Of a stretch of 9,800 bases of DNA, positions 4,948-9,800 are shown piece after piece. Origin of the DNA: Desulfobacterales bacterium (GTDB lineage: Bacteria > Desulfobacterota > Desulfobulbia > Desulfobulbales > BM004); the NCBI GenBank assembly GCA_030621655.1, contig JAUXHH010000052.1, forward strand, positions 1 through 9,800, in the 5' to 3' direction. The position numbers and the translations under genes are program-made. How positions within the stretch are numbered: position 1 is the first letter of the stretch; each line of letters begins with the position of its first letter. Below the pieces are notes generated by a model. It made no database searches and had not been told where the DNA came from. It was given only the letters and a program-made list of their open reading frames with translations.

Positions 4948-6174
4948 ATGCCTGTTTATGAATATAGAGCTTTAGACCGGGCCGGCAAAAAGATAGCCGG
5001 CATTATTGATGCTGACAGTACTGCAGCAGCCCGCCAGAAGCTCAGAACTTCAGGGAAATATCCTGTCCAGGTCAAAGAAACAACTTCTAAGGCAAAACCA
5101 GAGGCTGGTGCAGGCCTTTCTTTGCCATCCATTTTTAACAGGGTCTCCGCTGATGACATTCATGCATTAACCCGCCAGCTTGCTACCCTGCTCAATGCGG
5201 GTATCCCACTGGTTGCTGCTCTTGACGCACTTATGGAGCAGACCACCAGCCCGCCACTGAAAAAGATCGTTGCCCAGGTCAAGGAATCAGTGAACGAAGG
5301 AAACAGCCTGACAGCTTCCCTTTCCAGCCACCCGAAACTTTTTTCAAATATATATATCAACATGGTGCGGGCTGGTGAGGCATCCGGTTCCCTTGATGTA
5401 GTCCTGGAAAGACTGGCTGATTTCGGAGAGCATCAGCAGGCTTTAAAGGGACGTTTCCAGGCGGCACTGGTGTATCCGGTCTTCATGGCGATAGTTGGTG
5501 CAGGCGTCCTGTTCTTTCTGCTGAGTTTTGTGGTGCCGAACCTGACACGTATCTTCACTGAGATGAAGCAGGTACTGCCTTTGCCCACCATCATACTCAT
5601 CTGGTTCAGTGATTTTATGCGGTCGTACTGGTGGGTAATCGTGGCAATTATCGTGGCAATTATCGTGGGCATAAAAGAGGCTATAAAAAAACCTAAAGGG
5701 CGCTACTTCTGGGATACATTAAAACTTCGTTTGCCGGTTATCGGGCAGATCAACAGGAAGATTGCTTTGTCGCGATTCGGCAGAACCCTTGGCAGCCTTC
5801 TGCAAAGCAGTGTGCCTCTTATCACATCTCTGCAGATTGTACGTAATATTGTCAACAATGTGTTGATCGGCGATGTCATCGATGAGGCCATGGAAGATAT
5901 CCAGGCAGGCAAAAGTTTAAATCTTGCCTTAAGCAGATCTGTATGGTTTCCACCCGTTTTCAGGCAGATGATATCAGTAGGTGAGCAAAGCGGTGATCTT
6001 GAGGGAATGCTGCATAAAATTGCTGATGCTTACGAACGGGAGGTTGAAACACGTATCACCGGAATGACCTCCCTGATTGAGCCCATAATGATTCTTTTAA
6101 TGGCACTAGTTGTGGGGTTTATAGTTATATCGATCCTGCTGCCGATTTTTGAAATGAACCAGATGGTTGGCTGA
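4948..6174 (+). CDS. gspF: Type II secretion inner-membrane platform protein GspF
   Basis: GspF is the polytopic inner-membrane protein at the base of the type II secretion system. It links the ATPase GspE and GspL to pseudopilus assembly. The 408-residue length and the N-terminus MPVYEYRALD are typical. Two tandem T2SSF domains are visible (about 68-193 and 271-393), carrying the paired motifs RAGEASGSL (141-149) and VGEQSGDLEGML (344-355). Membrane segments lie at about 172-197, 226-243 and 374-400. The second membrane segment is encoded partly by a 12-bp tandem repeat giving IVAI-IVAI. The ATG at 4948 is chosen by homology. No Shine-Dalgarno is visible near it. PilC of type IV pili is related, but the following gspG-K genes fix the assignment. 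gspE and gspD, which often precede gspF, are not in the window. Confidence 0.95.
   Translation: MPVYEYRALDRAGKKIAGIIDADSTAAARQKLRTSGKYPVQVKETTSKAKPEAGAGLSLPSIFNRVSADDIHALTRQLATLLNAGIPLVAALDALMEQTTSPPLKKIVAQVKESVNEGNSLTASLSSHPKLFSNIYINMVRAGEASGSLDVVLERLADFGEHQQALKGRFQAALVYPVFMAIVGAGVLFFLLSFVVPNLTRIFTEMKQVLPLPTIILIWFSDFMRSYWWVIVAIIVAIIVGIKEAIKKPKGRYFWDTLKLRLPVIGQINRKIALSRFGRTLGSLLQSSVPLITSLQIVRNIVNNVLIGDVIDEAMEDIQAGKSLNLALSRSVWFPPVFRQMISVGEQSGDLEGMLHKIADAYEREVETRITGMTSLIEPIMILLMALVVGFIVISILLPIFEMNQMVG
5638..5670 (+). repeat. 12-bp in-frame tandem repeat inside gspF
   Basis: ATCGTGGCAATT occurs at 5638-5649 and 5650-5661, followed by a partial third copy ending GGGC. The period is a multiple of three, so gain or loss of a unit changes membrane segment 2 of GspF by four residues (Ile-Val-Ala-Ile) without a frameshift. 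Confidence 0.85.
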
Positions 6175-6186
6175 ACGGGTAAGAGT

Positions 6187-6226
6187 TATTGCATGATAGG
6201 CAATATACGGATAATATTCCGTTATC
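6187..6226 (+). promoter_or_regulatory. Two small hairpins between gspF and gspG
   Basis: TATTGC (6187-6192) pairs with GCAATA (6200-6205) around a 7-nt loop. ACGGA (6207-6211) pairs with TCCGT (6218-6222) around a 6-nt loop, with GATAA/TTATC as an alternative pairing. A T-rich stretch follows. The gap precedes the gene for the major pseudopilin, which is needed in excess, so RNA processing or stabilisation of the gspG mRNA is plausible but inferred. Confidence 0.35.
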
Positions 6227-6255
6227 TTTTATAAAAAATAGAGGTAGGTTGAATC

Positions 6256-6705
6256 ATGTTCTACAATAAAGAGAGAATAGATAATCAAGGATTTACCCTG
6301 ATAGAAATCATGGTTGTATTGGTGATACTCGGTATTCTGGCAGGTCTTATTGTGCCACGGATTATTGGCCGGCCGGATGAAGCCAGACGCATGAAAGCCA
6401 AGATCCAGATCCAGAGTCTGGAAACAGCCTTACAGTTGTACAAGCTTGATACCGGAGACTATCCCGGCACTGAACAGGGGCTGCAGGGCTTGGTGGAAGC
6501 ACCGGCGGCAGGCAAACTGGCCAAATCCTGGCGTGAGGGTGGTTATCTCGAAAAGGGTAAGGTTCCGATGGATCCCTGGGGTAATGATTATATTTACCTT
6601 AGCCCCGGGACCCGTGGTGACTTTGATCTTATCTCCTACGGTGCAGACGGCACCGGAGGTGGGGATGGTAAGAACGAGGACATAAATAACTGGGATTTGG
6701 AGTGA
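6256..6705 (+). CDS. gspG: Type II secretion major pseudopilin GspG
   Basis: GspG is the main subunit of the periplasmic pseudopilus that drives substrates through the secretin. The 149-residue precursor has a 12-residue leader ending in NQG, and cleavage by prepilin peptidase before F13 gives FTLIEIMVVLVILG with the essential Glu at mature position 5 (E17). The mature protein is about 137 residues. Typical family features follow: LETALQLYKLDTGDYPGTEQ (55-74), DPWGNDY (106-112) and the C-terminal SYGADGTGGG (127-136), the calcium-binding loop region that stabilises the pseudopilus. The start is supported by AGG at 6246-6248, 7 nt before the ATG. The stop overlaps the GTG start of gspH by 4 bp (GTGA), indicating translational coupling. 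Prepilin peptidase (GspO/PilD) is not in the window. Confidence 0.97.
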   Translation: MFYNKERIDNQGFTLIEIMVVLVILGILAGLIVPRIIGRPDEARRMKAKIQIQSLETALQLYKLDTGDYPGTEQGLQGLVEAPAAGKLAKSWREGGYLEKGKVPMDPWGNDYIYLSPGTRGDFDLISYGADGTGGGDGKNEDINNWDLE

Positions 6706-7331
6706 TAACTAGATTTATCAGTATTCCGATATCTTCTCTCATATCCTGTTTTGCCGGCACACTATCAGGCAAGAACAATCTTTTGCTTTTTAGGTCGGCA
6801 AATTTTCCGTATTTTACTTTCAAAAAAGCATCTCATCATACCAGGGGATATACCCTTATCGAATTGATAGTGGTGATAGTCCTGCTCGGTCTAATGCTCG
6901 GTGTCACCGTACCAAGATTCCGCCAGGCTTTACTGAATGACTCCCTTGATACCACAGCCTTGAGACTTGTCGGGCTCGTGCAGAATTTACGAGAAAGAGC
7001 GATAAGCGGCCAGGTTTCCTATATACTCCATCTCGACATACGGGGAAAAAGAATCTGGGCCTTTGCAAGCACTGCTTCCGGAGAGGAGCAGGAAATTGCA
7101 CGTGAGAGGGCATACGAGTTACCGGCTGATGTCAAGATTCAGGATGTATGGTCCTGGAGCAACGGCAAGTTTTTTAATGAGGGAACAATCCGCTTCAGCC
7201 GTAAAGGTTATATTGAGCAGTCCATGATCCATCTGCAGTCTGAAGATGGGCGGGAGGTGAGTCTTGAACTGATTCCTTTTCTCGGTTCAATAAAGATTCA
7301 TGAAGGGTATGTTGATTTTGACAGGGGATAA
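6702..7331 (+). CDS. gspH: Type II secretion minor pseudopilin GspH
   Basis: GspH is a minor pseudopilin that is thought to link the GspI/J/K tip to the GspG shaft. A prepilin motif at residues 49-54 (G, then YTLIE) is followed by a hydrophobic helix (about 52-69) and VPRF. Glu at mature position 5 (E54) is kept, and the mature protein is about 160 residues with a beta-rich C-terminus, as in GspH. The GTG at 6702 overlaps the gspG stop by 4 bp, which favours coupling, but it gives an unusually long 49-residue leader with its own hydrophobic stretch (about residues 5-20). An in-frame TTG at 6783 would give a more ordinary 22-residue leader but has only a weak ribosome site. The family call is secure from the operon position between gspG and gspI. 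The start is uncertain. Confidence 0.85.
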   Translation: MITRFISIPISSLISCFAGTLSGKNNLLLFRSANFPYFTFKKASHHTRGYTLIELIVVIVLLGLMLGVTVPRFRQALLNDSLDTTALRLVGLVQNLRERAISGQVSYILHLDIRGKRIWAFASTASGEEQEIARERAYELPADVKIQDVWSWSNGKFFNEGTIRFSRKGYIEQSMIHLQSEDGREVSLELIPFLGSIKIHEGYVDFDRG

Positions 7332-7373
7332 TGATTTGAGCTGCAGTTTGTTAAATAAAAGAGTGGGCCATTG

Positions 7374-7763
7374 ATGCTGAAAATATTGCATAATAGAGGA
7401 TTCACCCTGCTGGAAGTCATGATTGCCGTAGCAATTATCGCCATCGCTTTGACCACGCTGTTGGGTTCTCAATCGCAAAGTGTGTTCTTTGCAAACAGTG
7501 CCAAGTTTGAAACCATGGCAGCCCTTTTGGCACAGAGTAAAATGAGTGAAATTACGATTCAGGCTGCAGACTCGCTCTCAAGTGACAGTGGGGATTTCGG
7601 CGAGGATTATCCGGGGTATGCCTGGGAGGCAACGGTGAGCGATGTTTCCATTGAAGGCCTGGGTGCTATTTCAGATTATTTAAAGCAGATAGACCTTGCT
7701 GTCACCTGGGGTGCTTTGAACTACAACCTTAGGCTCTATCATTATGTGGCGGCAGTTAATTAA
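7374..7763 (+). CDS. gspI: Type II secretion minor pseudopilin GspI
   Basis: GspI is a minor pseudopilin that forms the tip complex with GspJ and GspK and nucleates pseudopilus assembly. The precursor is 129 residues, close to the usual 120-130. A 9-residue leader ends in NRG, followed by FTLLEVMIAVAIIAIALTTL, with Glu at mature position 5 (E14). The mature body has the GspI-like opening, where the helix continues into QSKMSEI, and a C-terminal beta segment. I chose the ATG at 7374, 8 nt after an AAAGAGTGG ribosome site, over the adjacent in-frame TTG at 7371. It lies 42 bp after gspH and 53 bp before gspJ, in the canonical order. Confidence 0.93.
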   Translation: MLKILHNRGFTLLEVMIAVAIIAIALTTLLGSQSQSVFFANSAKFETMAALLAQSKMSEITIQAADSLSSDSGDFGEDYPGYAWEATVSDVSIEGLGAISDYLKQIDLAVTWGALNYNLRLYHYVAAVN

Positions 7764-7816
7764 TTTAGATGAAAAATGATTCAGGTAAAAAATGCCAATA
7801 GATATCTGACTGAATA

Positions 7817-8503
7817 ATGACGACAGTTTCCTCAAATAATAAAGGATTCACCCTGTTGGAAATCCTTCTGGCATTTTTCATCTTTGCCATACTCTTTACG
7901 ACAATTTTTGCCAGTTATTCAGGATCCTTTAAAACCATTAATATGACGGAATCCCGCATGGAGATCTATCGGAAAGCGGCAACTGCCATGGATCGGATCA
8001 GCGAGGATCTTCAAGCATCCTATATCAGTATTCTGCCGCCAAGCTCTTTCGGAAAACCTGCAGGATATACCCGGTTTCTGGGAGAAGATAAAGACATCAA
8101 CGGCAGGGATGCGGATACCATGAGTTTTTTTGCCAGGATCGAGCCGCTTTTCAGCGAGGAGATGGAAATGGCCACCGGCCAGTTGATTTCCTATGATGTG
8201 GTCCAAGGGGATGAGGAAGGAGAGTTGGTCCTGCTTAGATCTGAAAACCCTGAATTTATTGGCGACACTGAAGAAAGAGAGGGATTAACCCTGTGTGACG
8301 GACTGCAGGGAATTACGTTCACCTATTTTGATGGTGATGGAGAACAGCATGAAAGCTGGGACTCCGACAGTGAGGATTTTGAAGGCAGCCTGCCACGCAT
8401 GGTGTCGGTTTCACTTGAATTCTTAAATTATGAAAATCCTGATGCCCCTCTTAGGTTTATGACCGGTATTGCTCTGCCGGTGAACTATGTGCCGGAACCG
8501 TAA
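7817..8503 (+). CDS. gspJ: Type II secretion minor pseudopilin GspJ
   Basis: GspJ is a minor pseudopilin of the GspI/J/K tip complex. The 228-residue precursor has a 10-residue leader ending in NKG, followed by FTLLEILLAFFIFAILFTTI, with Glu at mature position 5 (E15). The region after the helix, RKAATAMDRISEDLQASYIS (52-71), matches the family's conserved amphipathic stretch. The C-terminal half is acidic and probably beta-rich, ending in SLPRMVSVSLEFL and a short tail, as expected for GspJ. No Shine-Dalgarno is obvious before the ATG, but the position of the prepilin motif supports this start. An unusual 213-bp gap with an inverted repeat separates it from gspK. Confidence 0.93.
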   Translation: MTTVSSNNKGFTLLEILLAFFIFAILFTTIFASYSGSFKTINMTESRMEIYRKAATAMDRISEDLQASYISILPPSSFGKPAGYTRFLGEDKDINGRDADTMSFFARIEPLFSEEMEMATGQLISYDVVQGDEEGELVLLRSENPEFIGDTEEREGLTLCDGLQGITFTYFDGDGEQHESWDSDSEDFEGSLPRMVSVSLEFLNYENPDAPLRFMTGIALPVNYVPEP

Positions 8504-8507
8504 GAGG

Positions 8508-8692
8508 GAAATTGAAGATTGAAAATTAAAGAATGAAGATTGAAAGAAAAAAGCACAAAGGCTTTAGTGTTGAAGATTTAAGATTTTATTAAAATTGCTT
8601 AGGAAAAGACCATTAAGTTAGTTTCGCTTCCTGAGCCCCTATTCAATTAATTTTAAAAGGTATTTTACCATCAATTTTCAGTCTTCAATTTC
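8508..8692. repeat. Inverted-repeat element between gspJ and gspK
   Basis: GAAATTGAAGATTGAAAATT at 8508-8527 is matched by its reverse complement at 8673-8692 with one mismatch in 20. Between them lie about 145 bp with no gene. Additional GAAGATT units lie inside, and GCACAAAGGC (8553-8562) is shared with the repeat at 68-196. The layout resembles a small non-coding mobile or repeat element, but no target-site duplication or transposase was seen. Confidence 0.7.
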
Positions 8693-8716
8693 TCAACTCT
8701 TCAATAACATTAAACA

Positions 8717-9715
8717 ATGTTTGATATTTTAAAAAATAACCGAGGTATGGCCCTGCTGATGACGATCCTGATTATCAGCCTGATCCTGGTTATGACCTTG
8801 CGGTTTAACTTGTCGATGCGGTCGAGTCTGACCAGTGCCGCTAATCTTCGGGATGAGATTGCTCTCGATAATATGGCAAAATCCGTTTTCAATTCAGCCA
8901 GGGCTGTTTTGTCAGTTGATGCAGCGGAAAGCTCTTTTGATACCCTGCATGAGGACTGGGCCAACCTGGAGGACACTGCACAATATTTCACCTATTTTTT
9001 CAGCCGTGGGCAGGGAGGAATGAATATAACCGATCATTCCGGCAGGCTTCAGATAAACAGCTTGCTGCAATATCATGAAGATACATGGATCATTAATGAA
9101 GAGCAGAAAAAAATCTGGACCAACCTGTTGAGTGCAGAAGAGTTTGAACTCGGTGAAGACGAGGCCTTGAATATTATTGAAGCAATAATCGACTGGCTTG
9201 ACGAGGACGATGAACCTCTTGGCTTTGGCGGCGCTGAAAGTTCTTACTACCAGGGCCTTGATACTCCCTATGACCCAAGAAACGGCCCCATGGAATTTAT
9301 TGAGGAGCTTCTACTGGTTAAAGGTATAACCAGTGAACTCTATTTGGGAACCGGAGAGGTGCCGGGTCTTGCAAGCCTTGTGACACCCCATGGAAGGGAC
9401 GGTAAAATTAACATAAATACTGCCGATGTTTTTGTGCTTGGTGCACTTTCAGAGCAGATTGATCAGGGCATGGTTGATGGCATGGTGACTTTCAGGGACG
9501 ATGAAGAAAACGATCTCGGAGATCCCGAATGGTATAAATGGGCCCCTGGTTTTCCTGGCGATGTAATTATACCGCCTGCGCTTATTACAACATCAAGCTC
9601 CTTTTTCGAGATTTTAACTGAGGTTGTGTCCGGGAATATGCGAAAAAAGATACGGGGCATGGTGATACGTGGTCCTGGAAGCAGTTCAGACCTTGTATAC
9701 TGGAAAATAGAGTAA
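8717..9715 (+). CDS. gspK: Type II secretion minor pseudopilin GspK
   Basis: GspK is the large minor pseudopilin that caps the pseudopilus tip with GspI and GspJ. At 332 residues it has the expected size, far longer than the other pseudopilins. A 10-residue leader ends in NNRG and is followed by MALLMTILIISLILVMTL. Mature position 5 is Met rather than Glu, which is the known exception in GspK. The family's periplasmic signatures are present: DHSGRLQIN (106-114), EAIIDWLDEDDEP (155-167), PYDPRNGPMEFIEELLLVKG (184-203) and KININTAD (230-237). The acidic DDEEND stretch (251-256) may contribute to calcium binding, as seen in GspK structures, which is inference. The ATG at 8717 lacks a clear ribosome site. 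gspL would be expected next but is not within the remaining 85 bp. Confidence 0.95.
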   Translation: MFDILKNNRGMALLMTILIISLILVMTLRFNLSMRSSLTSAANLRDEIALDNMAKSVFNSARAVLSVDAAESSFDTLHEDWANLEDTAQYFTYFFSRGQGGMNITDHSGRLQINSLLQYHEDTWIINEEQKKIWTNLLSAEEFELGEDEALNIIEAIIDWLDEDDEPLGFGGAESSYYQGLDTPYDPRNGPMEFIEELLLVKGITSELYLGTGEVPGLASLVTPHGRDGKININTADVFVLGALSEQIDQGMVDGMVTFRDDEENDLGDPEWYKWAPGFPGDVIIPPALITTSSSFFEILTEVVSGNMRKKIRGMVIRGPGSSSDLVYWKIE

Positions 9716-9784
9716 AAGCAGAATTTAATTGTCTTCCTGCCGGGAAAAATATGTAGCGTATACTGGGTTTAATCTAACTTTGGG

Positions 9785-9790
9785 TATAAT
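9785..9790 (+). promoter_or_regulatory. Isolated TATAAT hexamer near the window end
   Basis: A perfect -10 hexamer stands at 9785-9790 in the gap after gspK. The sequence 17 bp upstream (ACTGGG) is a poor -35. It could drive a downstream gene beyond the window. The rest of 9716-9800 shows no gene or terminator. Confidence 0.25.
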
Positions 9791-9800
9791 TCCCCGCGGC

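Noticed and set aside
8729..8780. Loss of the conserved Glu at mature position 5 of GspK
   Set aside because: This is a known property of GspK proteins generally and not an anomaly of this gene.
9695..9766. Repeated GTATACTGG at the end of gspK and in the following gap
   Set aside because: This is a 9-mer occurring twice, with one copy coding. Chance is a sufficient explanation.

Overview
This is a chromosomal window from a Gram-negative bacterium with moderate GC. Every gene I can support lies on the + strand. A complete run of type II secretion pseudopilin genes, a CmoA/CmoB pair with close similarity to the enterobacterial enzymes, and the style of the intergenic repeats suggest a proteobacterium in the broad sense. 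Desulfobacterota (the former Deltaproteobacteria) is my best guess. That placement is inferred from gene content and general resemblance, since no rRNA or other phylogenetic marker is present.

Layout. Positions 1-360 hold no gene but contain hairpins, palindromes and repeats. Positions 361-2546 form a translation and tRNA-modification group: yhbY (ribosome-assembly RNA-binding protein), then cmoA and cmoB, which act in sequence to make the cmo5U34 wobble modification. A 23-bp element repeated three times separates yhbY from cmoA. Positions 2604-3641 carry a good sigma70-like promoter and a membrane-anchored M23 peptidoglycan endopeptidase. A small two-CxxC zinc-ribbon protein of unknown role follows (3722-3937), and next to it is a short internal remnant of an MscS mechanosensitive channel gene (3957-4109). 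A rho-independent terminator (4242-4281) closes that half of the window.

The second half opens with a SlyD/FkpB-type FKBP prolyl isomerase (4365-4793). After a short gap holding two copies of a 21-bp hairpin repeat comes the type II secretion cluster gspF-gspG-gspH-gspI-gspJ-gspK (4948-9715). It encodes the inner-membrane platform protein, the major pseudopilin and all four minor pseudopilins in canonical order. The genes for the secretin, the ATPase and gspC/L/M are not in the window. A 213-bp gap between gspJ and gspK carries a near-perfect 20-bp inverted repeat and looks like a small repeat element inserted into the operon.

How the genes work together. GspG forms the pseudopilus shaft. 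GspH and the GspI/J/K tip complex are initiator and tip components, and GspF is the membrane platform on which they assemble. CmoA makes carboxy-SAM, which CmoB transfers to tRNA. The coding content is well understood, and I see no convincing new biological system. The less ordinary signals are the intergenic repeat families, the decayed mscS, the unusually long leader of GspH, and the detachment of gspF-K from gspD/gspE.
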